Assembly (NCBI GenBank): GCA_023213395.1
Contig: CM041465.1
Coordinates: 201,445,741-201,509,740 of the forward strand
Direction of reading: 5' to 3'
DNA length: 64,000 nt
DNA from: Cycas panzhihuaensis
Taxonomy: Eukaryota; Cycadophyta
Position numbers and translations under genes: made by a program. Below are positions 10,529-21,746 of the stretch, in pieces (positions within the stretch are counted from its first letter, which is position 1; each line of letters starts with the position of its first letter). Under the pieces are notes generated by a model, which did no database searches, was not told the DNA's origin, and worked only from the letters and a program-made list of their open reading frames with translations.

Positions 10529-13500
10529 TGTTTCCTGGCTATCAGGAATGGATACGGGTGAGTTAACCCAGGTAAGTATAGGTACGCTTCTATCCCTTAC
10601 CTTTATCAGTTCTAGGAAAGGTGGATTGAAGCACTCCATTTGCATTACACGATAATTGATTCACTACATGATCATTATGCATTCACTGCTTGGTTATACT
10701 ACATTTTAGCACTTTTTTCAGCCTATGACAATCTAGGGATATGAATCCCATGGCACTCCATAACCCTCCTTTGTGTCTCCATAAAGTTCCCAAGTGTCAT
10801 TTTGGCCTATGTAGCCCAAACTCATCACCTATCAGTGCATAATGATCCCTAGCACCTTGCCTAGGCTTGGTTGGTGTCCTCCACCTATTCGTTGACTTTA
10901 TGGGAACTTCTCGCCATTAGTACCTATCTATTATAGACTATCCTAAGCCCCACAACCCTTTCATGCCACTTAAACAGAGTACCATACCCCTCTAGGCCTA
11001 AGTTTCCCTTATTTTTTAGAGCTCCTTGTCTTCTTTCTCTTTATTTTTCTCTATGTTTATGCTACACCGTGATAAACGTTGCGGTGTTGCTGCAAACTTC
11101 ATAGTACCACTAAGTTTACCGTGGGGTGACTATCGTAATTTATTTTTTAAATCTGCCATGACTAATTTTTTATTTATTGTAAAATTGCCATGTGGTAATG
11201 ATTTATTCATGGCCTAGGGTGAACCCTAATCACTCAATTGAGATAGGGTTGGGGTTAAAAATCCAAAAATGTCCTTATTCTCTCTCTCTCTCTCTCATTC
11301 ATTTTTGCTGCCATTACATCAAAAAATACCTTGCAATAGGAAAAAACCTACTACATTATCTTCTCAGCCAGCTACTAGCCTCCTGCAGCTCCTGACACAT
11401 AGCAGCAGGCCTGTAATGTAGCCACCTAAGTGAAGATCACACTCTAAGTGATCCATCAAGCTCAAATTCTCCTCTTCACTCCAATTTCTTTCCAACTTGC
11501 TACTCCTTTGGGGTTTCCCACCTGCAAACCCCATAGTATTGGTTTCTCTCCCCTTTTCTTAGGTAGATCCACCTCTGATCTACACATAATAGTTATCTCT
11601 AAGCTTATACTTTATTTTCCCTTCCTTTGAGTAACATAAAAATCATTTGTTAATACTTTTGCAGCACTTTTTCTTTGTTTTCTCTACTATAAACAGGAGG
11701 CAAAGCCTCCCTTTTTCGTTGGTTCCCTTTCATTCTTCTGGCTACTCCCTAGTTTCTTTAGGGAGGTAGCAAAGAAGAGGCACTCATAAAGAGTGAAAGT
11801 AGAAAAGGCAAGGTTTCTCACCCAGCAAGCCTTCTCCTCAAGGGTATCCCCCTTCTCTCCTCACCTCTTCTTTCTCGCTGCTTCTCTTGGGTTTCCAAAG
11901 GGCCATTAAAAGGAAGGTCACTATTGGCAGTAGCATAGGTAGCCCATTGCTGTGCTTGTTACTAGTCCTTGCTAGTCCTATACAAGTGGGTTTCTAGCCC
12001 TCATCCCATATCTCTTTCACCCTTTGGCCTAGCCTTATCAAAGTTGCAAAAGTTGCACATTGTAACTTCTATAGCATTGACAACATTTGCAATATTATTC
12101 ACTGCTTCTTAGCTTACATTCTAAAAGTTTGTTATATTTACCTCTCTTCATATCCTGGTACTTGGGCAGCGTGGAGCACTTACTAATCTGGAGGGTTAGC
12201 CATTCTAAAGCTAGTCATCCTTCTTCTCCCTTTTACCCCCTTCTCCCTATATTGTTTATTAGATGACATATAGAGGATAAAGAGTGATATTATGATGAAT
12301 GTGTTTCTTAACAAAGATTCATGTATTCTATCATTCTCCATATTGTATATCTATCCCACATATATTTTATGCCCCTTGGGAAAGGGCAAACCTTGTTTGA
12401 TTGCATGTCATCTTATTGTGTGTAGAAAGTAAAGGAGGTTCTATTCTGGGTGCATTCCTCCCTTTCCAACCATCACTTCTTTTAGCTTGTAAAGTTGTAA
12501 GTTAAAGTTGTATTTACCTTCCCATTTCCTTGTATTACTTTCTTTTCTTATCTTTTCCTTTGATTTGGGGGAAGATAAGGGATCCCCCCTCTCCTTCTTC
12601 ATGGGAATCATTCCATTGTGCTACCCATGGCTGGAGAAAAGCAAGGATAGCAGGCATAGCAAGGGATAGCACTACTTCAGCTACTGTATTCTAGGTATGC
12701 CTTATGCATTCCTAATTTTCCTTCCTTTGCTGTCCTCCTTTCATTTGCACATCATTTGAAAAAGGAAAATAAGAAGGATTAGCTTAGGTTACTTTCACTT
12801 AACTAGTTTACTTGCTTCCTTGTAAAGTGCACGTAGAACTTTCACATGTGCATCCCTTTTACCTTGTTGCATTGCCTAACGACCTTGCATCTTTTGTATG
12901 TAATTTTATGACATATAACTATCTTTTGTAATCTTTCTTTCTTGCATTCAAAAGATAAAGAGAGTGGGGTTACATGTGTGGGTAAATAAGTGAGAATTTC
13001 ATATTATTTCCTTACTTTGAAAAGTAACTCCTTCACATATAAAAACACATTGTTGCATGCACTGTATCCTCTCTGCATCACCCCATCTTACCACACACAT
13101 ACACAAACATTGAAACAACTTCTTTTATTGATTCCTGCTCCTAAGACCCCCTTAAGTTTGTCACCTTGGAGGCACCCCCCTCTTAAGGCCATTTACCCTA
13201 CTCTATTTCTTTTACCTCTCTTGGTTAGGCTCCCTTCTTTTGGCCTACAAATCAACCTCTAACCCACAATGTTAGTCATCATCTTAACCACCCATGTGCA
13301 TGAGCTATTCTCCTTTTTCTTACTAAAAATCACCTTTTTCATACCTTCTTTTCTTATGCGAGGAGCCATTCTCTCACTCTTTTTTTTGCTCTCTTCCGGC
13401 CATCCAAGGACGAGAGGGCCCCTCTTAAGGTTACTCAGGAAACAGAGGAGATCCCTTGTCTGCCTATTGCTCCAAATAGAGGAAGGGTTGCATCAAAGGA

Positions 13501-13681
13501 GTTTGTGTGTCATTTGTGGGTCCCAAACCTACATTCTAATGTACATATGCCCTTTGTGGGTGATTTCTTTCACTTACCACCGTAGGTCCACATCTACCCA
13601 AGTCATTGATCATTTAGGTTGACCTCATCCAGGTTTAGTTAACCCCCCCCCCCCCCCCCCCCCCCTAAAGGTGCAATTCTA
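10529..13681 (+). repeat. 5' LTR of E1 (3153 bp)
   Basis: It starts TGTTTCCTGGC and ends GCAATTCTA, where the 3' copy ends GATTCCA. It holds a CT run (11279-11297), AACCCTAA telo-like words near 11223, a TTAAAAAT TATA-like word near 11255, and a run of 23 C just before its end. No gene was recognised in it. Several open stretches in it are chance. Confidence 0.88.
13643..13665 (+). repeat. Poly-C tract of 23 in the 5' LTR of E1
   Basis: An uninterrupted run of 23 C. The same place in the 3' LTR (32354-32362) has 9. Confidence 0.95.
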
Positions 13682-13682
13682 C

Positions 13683-13701
13683 TAGTGACCATACTGGGGA
13701 C
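13683..13701 (+). other. Primer binding site of E1
   Basis: The segment one base after the LTR aligns with the E2 site (TGGCGACC...GGGGAC), with TGG changed to TAG here. It is not the initiator-methionine type. Which tRNA it matches is not known to me. Confidence 0.55.
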
Positions 13702-13838
13702 TCGCCAGTAAGGGATTAATCCTCTCTCCCTTCTTGTTGGTGATACCTCCTTTTCGGTAGCTTCCCTTTGATTTGTTGGGCATCCCCCAACACTTGTCAC
13801 CTTATCTCTTTTTCTTCTAATTTCTAGGGGGAAATTAT

Positions 13839-15009
13839 ATGTGGTGGTTCTCTCATTGCTTAGGAGGCCTTCCTTCCTTCTTGGAAGACTCCTCTTATCA
13901 TCCCCTTCCTTCGTTGGATTCTGATTCGACCATGGAAGTATTCTCTTTAGATTGGGCATATCATGCCTATGCTTCTGAAGCTCATGAGCCATGCACCTCC
14001 TTCTAATGGCCCACCCAAGAGGGTGAGGACCCTATCTTTTACCTGGGTGACCAAACACCCGTAAGCCCATCACTTCTCCACCCATGAAGTGGAGGTGTCT
14101 TCTCCCTTAGAGCACTCATGAGTAGTCCCGTAGAGTCTACTTTATATGAGGACCCTTCCACCTCTTATGGTCAGGTAGATACCCCTCTTATAGATGTTAT
14201 GGAAGCCCTTAACTAATGCTTCTAATCTGCTTACCTCCAATCACATCCTAAGTGGTTCAAAAATATTTTGTGAAGCATTGCGCTCTCTTCCACTATATCC
14301 GCTCCACCTCATTCATCTCGTCCAGTTCCCTTACCTACTACGAGGGTGTCCATCATCCAATTTTCTTCTCCCTATGGTACATGTCCCTTAGGGACTACCC
14401 AAGGTATGTCCTCTTTCCAAGTTGGGTTGAGCATGACCCCATTCAGTCAAACAACTACACCTCCACCAACTATAGTATATCCACTTCCCATTAGATCTAG
14501 GGGACCCACATGCGCCCCTACCTCTAGCCACATGGGGTCTTCCCCCACGCACTCCCAAGCTCAGCTTAGGGATCCTTCCCTTTATGTGCCTCCAGGTTAC
14601 ATTTCTCAACCATGGGGACATGGTAAGGGAAACCCACTTCCAATTTATGGGGTAGACCCTTTGCACCCATATGGGATCACACCACTAATGGGCAACCCAT
14701 ATGGGAAAAACCTAGTTCTTCACCCCTTCATTCTGTCTTCCTATATCACCGCTCATGTTGTGCCTTTACAAGTAGGATAAACCCCCTTCCAAAGTGCCAT
14801 ATCTCAATCGCCTTTCCCATAAGGGGTGTACCTACAAGAGGGGATGGGTCCCTCATACTCATTCGCCCCTTTACCAATTCCTTTACATGCGGGATTAGCA
14901 CCTTCTCACCAAATGGAAGGAGGTCCCTATCCCCTTTCAAACCAAGTCTCCCAAGGAGGATTTGGTCAACCTTGTCCACCTGTTCCTCCACCTCTCATAG
15001 ATCCTATGG
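13839..15009 (+). pseudogene. E1 gag, N-terminal half
   Basis: The start at 13839 aligns with the intact E2 gag start at 62250: both proteins open with M-x-x-F, then L-x-G-L-P-x-L-E-D and a shared D-W-A-Y-H motif about 40 residues in. The rest is rich in Pro, Ser, Gly and Tyr, with a repeated P-P-G-Y-x-S-Q-P-x-G-x-G segment and P-Y-G-x-N-x-V-L-H, also found in E2. Several TAG/TAA stops break it. It is interrupted at 15009 by element B and resumes at 19148. This is the pre-capsid part of gag; its role is unknown to me. Confidence 0.75.
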
Positions 15010-15334
15010 TATTAGAAAATGCAACTGAAGTAAACAAGGTCAACAGGATCTTTCACATTAGGTAGATAATAAGCAGAAGCAAATCACACGGGACACCATA
15101 TTGCCATGGGAAACCCTTATGGGTGAAAACCTATAAATGAATAATAATTCATATTATAAAAAAATGATGTTACATCAAAGATAGACTTTGATCTATATTT
15201 ATAGATCTAAAGTGCCAAATATAATCATAATTACATATATTAGGTCACCATAATCTAGACTATTCTACCACATAATTAGGCATAAAAATAGGAGGCCCAC
15301 TTCACATTAAGTGGTATGATCACATATTTTAATA
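15010..15334 (-). repeat. 3' LTR of element B
   Basis: A 325-bp copy, about 10% different by eye from the partner at 18819-19142. The minus-strand polypurine word AAGAGGGGA (15343-15335) abuts it. Confidence 0.85.
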
Positions 15335-18300
15335 TCCCCTCTTAATGTAAATGTGGGGCAACAAGGATTATCATTGGGAATAAATTCCCTCTCAAGGATA
15401 ACCTTACTTAACCCAATATGTACGAACGTCGATGTAGCAATCTTCACATGGATGTAATAGTGCCATGCCTCGTATGTGCTCAATTCTTTGGAAATGCGCC
15501 AACAGACCTATAACCATATAGCTCTCTCTGTACTTGACACTTTGTCCATTCAACTCAGCCATATTCCTCTCACTAAACCAAGAGGATGAGCCACTTAAAT
15601 TAGGAATCACCTCTTTAAGTCTTCATTAAGGAACATTGATATGATACGATACGATACGATATCTAACTATTTGAAGTTACTGAAGTAAGGATCAAACATA
15701 CCATAAACATAGATACTAGTGCTAAATATTTTATCGTACCTTAATCCTTCTTCCTGCTAGAGATCACTTATGCAACAAGCTAACCAGCTTATAAATCAAC
15801 CAGGTACTTGCTTCAATACAACTCTCCATTGTAAATCTGTACTCACACGAACATTGGCATCTATCAGAAGTTTTGACTGATATGTTGATCCATGATCTTC
15901 CATCATCCTACAAGCCTTCAACTGTCAACGGAACATGGGGTTGTAATCCATGTCACATCATCTAACAACTCATCATCATCAATCTATCACTAAATCCTGC
16001 TTCTATCTCAATCACAATGTTAGATAAACAAACCTCTAAACTTACTGAATAACAACTCAGAAAAGTGAAGTAATGAAGGATAAAACCTGTAACCAAATGA
16101 TACTCAGTGTGATACATCAATAAGTTTATAACATCTAGACTGATCACAATACATTTCCCCTATAGATCACACTATTTGTAAGCTAAATAACCCATATGCT
16201 TCAAATGCTTGCAATCCTACTGCTGCAATCTTCGTCTAAGCTGTGTGCACTCCAATACACCAAGGGAAATAAATGGAAGGCTTCTGACTTGGTCCAAACA
16301 CAAAACATGAGGGGAAAATATACCATGAACAGTCACAAAAGGGGTACCCATACCTTGTCACTACAGCCTATACCAACAAACCATGGGAGGCAAACCTTAA
16401 TCTGCACCAACCTCACCATTTGCATCACGATACCCACCTGTAATGCAACCTGACAGGCCAACTGTATATACCATGACAAAGGCATAACTAATTTTAAGGA
16501 TTATTGTCTTAGACCTTTACATTCACACTTTAATTTCATTAAGCACTTTACTTTGATTCCACATCAGACTTGTTCAAACATGCATCCATATTGAACTAGC
16601 ATCAAATAGGCCACAAACCTCATGCTATCATCAGTCCAACTATCAAACTATAATGATCCATCAACCATTCATACAAGCAAATTCTGAACCTCATCACCTC
16701 ATACACATCTGATGCAACTGAACTCGAATGTAATCATAAATAAGAACACTCATTTATTTCATATATTTCAATGAATAATCATATAAATTTTAAATTTTAT
16801 TAACTTTGTACAATGATCTTTACCATATTCAAATAGTAATAGAGTTTGTATTAAGTTGCAATTTAGGTATCTCAAACATGCTCTTCTTCTCTTCTAAACA
16901 TGCCCATCAGTGCCCTCAATCCTCTCTTATGTAAAATACATTTAAGGAGGTAACATGTCACCTCATCTCGCCCTTAAAACCTATCCAAAAAAAAACTCGT
17001 CCAAACTTGCCATGTAATACACAGGCAACAAGCACACATCATTGCCACAATATTGCCATCAACTTCAAGTCACTCATTCAACTTCACTCTCTTATATAAA
17101 TCACATGCAAGAGACCCTCAAACAATTGCCATGTTTACCTAATAAATGCACCTTAAAATTACCTATTCTCACCCATAACTAAAGCATGCTTAATGCACTC
17201 TCTTCATCTTCACTGTGATACCGTCTTATCAATGTTACTCATAAACTTTCTTATGCCAAATGCATACAAGAAAGTACACCATATAATCACCCTCATATAA
17301 TCATTAATAATAAGGCTACACCTTATGTAATATCAAAGTGATTAACCTTAATTAAATGATATGATATACAAAAGTGATATGCAATAGAGTGGCGACTTTA
17401 TAATACAAAGTGACATTATAAGAGGACGGCTATTACTTTATAAAGATCACGGGCGACTTTATATATCAACAGATATGAATTTAACACAGTTGTATTAAAT
17501 GATTGTTGTCAATACTTGGGTGAATGCATAAATAGCCATCATCTAGGCACTCGATAGATGGTGACGACTACAAACTGATCGCGGTGATGGGCAACTATCA
17601 TAATAGAGAATTTAGAGACTGTATATCACCTTGCAGGCAGGGAGAATTAACAGAACAAAAGGGGCAATTAGAATACAGTGGTAGGGCAATCACTTAACCA
17701 GTCATCAATTAATTATCATGAGGGACATCATATTATCAGCTGATGACTGAAAAACCCCATTGTAGATACACACGGATCATGGTTGTAATATATATGTTGG
17801 CAACCTGCAATACAAAGATGTCGATGGAAACACAATGAAATGGGCGACTTCAGCTGCAAAACATCTCTGTAGATTATAAATCTATCAATGTGCAGGGTGA
17901 AAATTATTCATCACATCTAGTAGCTACATCATAATACCAATATGCAAACAGGTGGTGACAACAATATCACACGCAATAAATAGATGATAATCACGGTTGA
18001 GTGACATAAATACAGTGACAGAGGGCGATGGTGAAGTATACACATAGCTAGAAAATATATCACACAACTGTTAGATTGTAGTATGCATTATTACATAAAG
18101 GTGATTTATAATAATGCATACACAAACATAATAATAGAGAGTGGATTATATATCACCACATAAATGTTGTACAGGTAAAATATATTCATGGACGACTAAT
18201 AATATGAAGAGTAACATAATATATCAACTGTCAATGGAGAATATACAATTAGCAGACATTAATCACTTTCAAACCCTAAGCTTGTTATATAGGTGACAAA

Positions 18301-18807
18301 AATATATTACTATTGACAAGTATTGACGATACCTAGGGCATAATACAGTGGTAGGTTGTAACATATATTATTCAAATCCTAAAACATCAAATGGGTGAAT
18401 ATTTAATAAGCATACCTTAAATATTGATCATAATATTGATTTCACAGCACTGCAACATTTCGTTAGGGTTTCAAAACTCTACCACCAGCAACAGGGGGTT
18501 GGCAATCAACTCTACGGCACAAACACTCAACAACATTAAAAAATAGGGATTCAACACCTTCAACAGGCTTAAACGACACCCGCACGGCTGGAAACAGAGT
18601 CAACATTCATCCACACACCTCCATGTAGCTTAAAGTACCTACAAACTATGAATAGAAGGTATCTGGGATTCTCAGCAATCATCTGCACTATCGTGGCTAC
18701 TTTACATGGTTATCGAGCACGCCAATCTACTAAGGGCAAGCCAGCATGACCTGACACTATCGATTAGACCTCTGACAACATTCATCTACCAATGCACGAC
18801 CTATATA

Positions 18808-18818
18808 CTCTGATACCA
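18808..18818 (-). other. Primer binding site of element B
   Basis: On the minus strand TGGTATCAGAG starts directly after the LTR end TAACA, matching the complement of initiator-methionine tRNA. Confidence 0.8.
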
Positions 18819-19142
18819 TGTTAGGAAAGGCAACTGAAGAAAACAAGGTCAACAGGATCTTTTACATCAAGCAGATAACAAGTAGAAACAAATCACATAG
18901 GACACCATATTGCCGTGGGAAACCCTTACAGGTGAAAACCCACAAATGAATAATATTCACATTATGACAAAATGGTGTTCCATCAAAGATGGACTTTGAT
19001 CTATATTTATAGATCTAAAGTACTAAATATAATCATAATTACATCCATTAGGTCACCATAATTAAGACTATTCCACCACATAATTAGGCATAAAAATAGG
19101 AGGCTCACTTTACATTAGGTGGTATGATCACATATTTTAACA
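18819..19142 (-). repeat. 5' LTR of element B
   Basis: A 324-bp copy with intact TG...CA ends, flanked on the right by tatgg. Confidence 0.88.
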
Positions 19143-19147
19143 TATGG

Positions 19148-20330
19148 TCCAACTTGGGGTGCATCCCTTTGTGGATTATAGATCGACCCTCCTATCCATC
19201 GAGGTGCTAAGAACCAACTTACTACCTCACCCTCCTAAGGTTCCCAAATTCGATAGAGCCTCTGCCCAAGACCCAACAGAGCATGTAAAAGGATTTTCTA
19301 TGGCGTGCATCAATTATTGGGCATATGACCACATCTTGATGAAACTCTTCCTATGCTCCCTCTAAGGCAATATCCTTAAGTGATTTTATCGCCTTCCAGT
19401 ACATTCCATCCACTCATTCCAGTAGCTCGTTGATAAATTTGTCAACTATTTTGGTGTAGCTCATCCTTTCAAGAGCAGAATGAAGGCACTTTTATCTCTT
19501 AAACAAGGTCATAATGAGATGAATTAGGACTTTATGAGATGCTTCCATGATCTGCTTCACTCCACCAAGGCAACCCTACTTGAAGAGTTGAAGAGAGATC
19601 TCTTCGTCAATGCCCTTCACCCTGAAATCCACGTTGAAGTCTTCAAAATGGGGGCAACAACGTGTGATTCTGCAATAGCCAAGTGCTTGGCCCTCGAGGA
19701 AATTAAGATCCAAGTAGGTCTCAAAAAGCCTCTTAAGTCCTCAAAACGGTGCAAGGCACCTCCTCCACCCTATGAAACAAAAGTCCAATAACCTCCTAGG
19801 TCTTCTTCTCACCCAATGTAAAAGACCTCAGATCCCCTAACCTTCATTATACATTCTTTTGAATGTACCATGAAGGAGCTTAAACTTCAAGACCCTTCAT
19901 CCCCTACTTCACATAAACTAGTTCACCAAGCTTCTCAATCTGCACTCCCCAAAGACAGTAATACCCAATCTTCTCAAACAAGGAAACCTGACTTCTCCTC
20001 AGAGAAGAAATGGTATTCCATTCATGGGAAGTGCTTCCATGAAGATTCACAATGTAGGGCCTAACACCCTAAATCCAACCTGCAACGAGACTCTTCCCCC
20101 AAACAAGCATCTAGGCTAAACCTAGACCAACCCATCCACAAGGATCCTTTCCCCAAACATGGGGAACATGATCACAACATCCAACAAAGGGGAACCGAAA
20201 TAGAGGAAGGTCCCCTAACCCTCGCCCTTCACAAGATAAAGGGAAGGGTGTAAGGAACTCTACCTCTTCTTCTGGTTCTCTCAACTACTAAACTCTTTCC
20301 CCTTCTTGGTCCCGAAACAAGGGAAAGAGA
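19148..20330 (+). pseudogene. E1 gag, capsid and zinc-knuckle half
   Basis: After removal of B the reading joins in phase with 15009. It carries the retrotransposon gag core: P-K-F-D-R-A-S-A-Q-D-P-x-E-H-x3-F with a Y-W-A-Y segment (19240-19340), L-S-L-K-Q-G-H-N-E-M-N (19494-19526), then R-C-F-H-D-L-L-H-S and a helix to 19790. A C/Y-S-I-H-G-K-C-F-H-E-D-S-Q-C zinc-knuckle-like motif lies at about 20010-20055, with the first Cys changed to Tyr. Seven or so stops break the frame. Each segment has a close counterpart in E2 at 61083-60200. Confidence 0.8.
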
Positions 20331-21100
20331 GCCATTCAATTGCTCAAGACCACACCATTATATGCCTTAACTTGGTCCCAAGTAGCCAAAGAGGTAAACG
20401 GTGCCTCTTCTTCCACTCCTCACCTTGATCCTCCTCTGGAAGCCCCTTCTCCAAAAACCCCTACGCTTCCTAAGACCATTCCCATGTACCCTAGTCATTA
20501 TGATTTTTGAAGGGCACTTCCCCAACCTACCGTAAAGGGGAAGCCCTTCTCCATCATTGACGAGCTCCCCACTGTGGCCGCAGGGATGTCCATGATGGAT
20601 GTCTTAAAAAGCTGTCCTAAGCAACACACTCTTCTTCCGAAAGCTCTTGGCCAATAAGATGCTTCCATCCATGTTGTAGGCACCACCTCTCATGGACCAC
20701 CTATCATCTCATTTGATCCTCGAGATCTCCCATCTTCCAGTGAATGGGAGAAGCTTTTGCACTACCCATTCATAATTTTTGTTGACACTCCTGGTTTTAT
20801 CATAAAGAGGACCATTATAGATAATGGCTCCTCAGTTAATGCTATGCATGTGCACATGCTTAAGGATCTAGGCATAGTAGCTCTTGAGTTTATCCCTTAG
20901 AAATACCAAGGATATGACAGGATTGAGAAGTTCCCCTTAGGGACAGTCTCCCTTCTGCTCACCTTAGGAGGGAAGACCATTTCTGTTGATATCGTTGTAC
21001 TCGATATCAATGTGGAGTACAAACTCTTGTTGGGTTGACTATGGCTCAACCAAATGGGAATAATCTACTCCTCACATTGGTGATAACTTAAATTTGTCTA
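20330..21100 (+). pseudogene. E1 protease region
   Basis: The reading includes K-G-K-P-F-S-I-I-D-E-L-P near 20535, I-S-F-D-P-R-D-L-P near 20710, then R-T-I-I-D-N-G-S-S-V-N-A-M near 20810-20850, which is the aspartic protease active-site segment. G-T-V-S-L-x-L-T-L-G-G-K-T and V-L-D-I-N-V-E-Y-K-L-L-L-G follow (20940-21040), the second strand and flap. Only a few stops (20908, 21040) interrupt it. Unlike E2, the frame through AAAGGGG at 20534-20540 is kept. Confidence 0.78.
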
Positions 21101-21741
21101 GAAAGGACGAGTTAAAGTTGTCACCCGTGAGCCTCCACCATCTCACACTTCTCACCCAGCCTGTCAGGTTGTCTTCGATGATGAAGATAGTAATTCTTAA
21201 GAGGATATCCCTTTCATGGGGACCCTTTTTCAGGAGCCCAACCTTCACCAATCAGAACTTATGCCTTGTCATAAGCCAAACCTAGTCAGGTTTACCCCTA
21301 TTAGCATGGGTAATTACAGTTACCTAGCCATCATGGGTGATTCTGAGTTAGATAGCGAGGGCCATGAGCCCCCCCTCAGCGTGTCACCTTAGTTTTACAC
21401 ATACCTGGGGAGATACCCCAACTGGATATTCCCTCTTCTCTTTATCCTACATCAGCTCCCGAGCCGCTAGTTTCGAACTAACCACTTCCTTAATCTTCTT
21501 GCCCTCCCTGAGTGGCTTTGTGTAGGTGTCTGCGTCGATGGACCACTCGTAGAGGTACTTCCTCTTCACGCTTTAGATCCTTACCTAGGACTAGAGCTAG
21601 TCCTACTTAGATGCAACTTTGCCATATGATCCATCATATATTAAGACCATCGCACTCATCTGGTTTGACCAAAACCATTTTACTTATAGGCTTAGCCATA
21701 CAGGGCCTACTCTTTGTCATCCATCCTCATTCTACATGTGA
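21100..21741 (+). other. E1 post-protease linker, truncated
   Basis: The first part matches the E2 linker between protease and RT (F-T-P-I-S-x-G-x-Y-x-Y-L-A near 21290-21330, followed by acidic residues). After about 21600 the match fades. No RT, RNase H or integrase follows. The next E1 sequence after solo LTR E3 matches the region beyond integrase in E2. Confidence 0.6.
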
Positions 21742-21746
21742 CTATC

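Larger units (their letters stand above)
15010..19142 (-). mobile_element. LTR element B, 4.1 kb, no recognisable genes
   Basis: It has two LTRs (15010-15334 and 18819-19142), reads TGTTA...TAACA on the minus strand, and has perfect target duplications tatgg (15005-15009, 19143-19147). It also has an initiator-methionine PBS and a polypurine tract. Internally (15335-18807) no gag, protease, RT or integrase motif was found on either strand. Short phrases with ggcgact recur between 17390 and 17850. It looks like a LARD-type non-autonomous copia relative that depends on another element's proteins. Confidence 0.85.

Noticed and set aside
11026-11630. Short open stretches in the 5' LTR of E1
   Set aside because: They are not conserved in the 3' LTR and lack any motif.
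13639-13992. 117-codon minus-strand open stretch with a poly-Gly end
   Set aside because: It is the shadow of the poly-C tract and E1 gag leader.
15641-15661. Short gatac repeat as a satellite
   Set aside because: Only about four copies of the pentamer; a simple microsatellite within element B.
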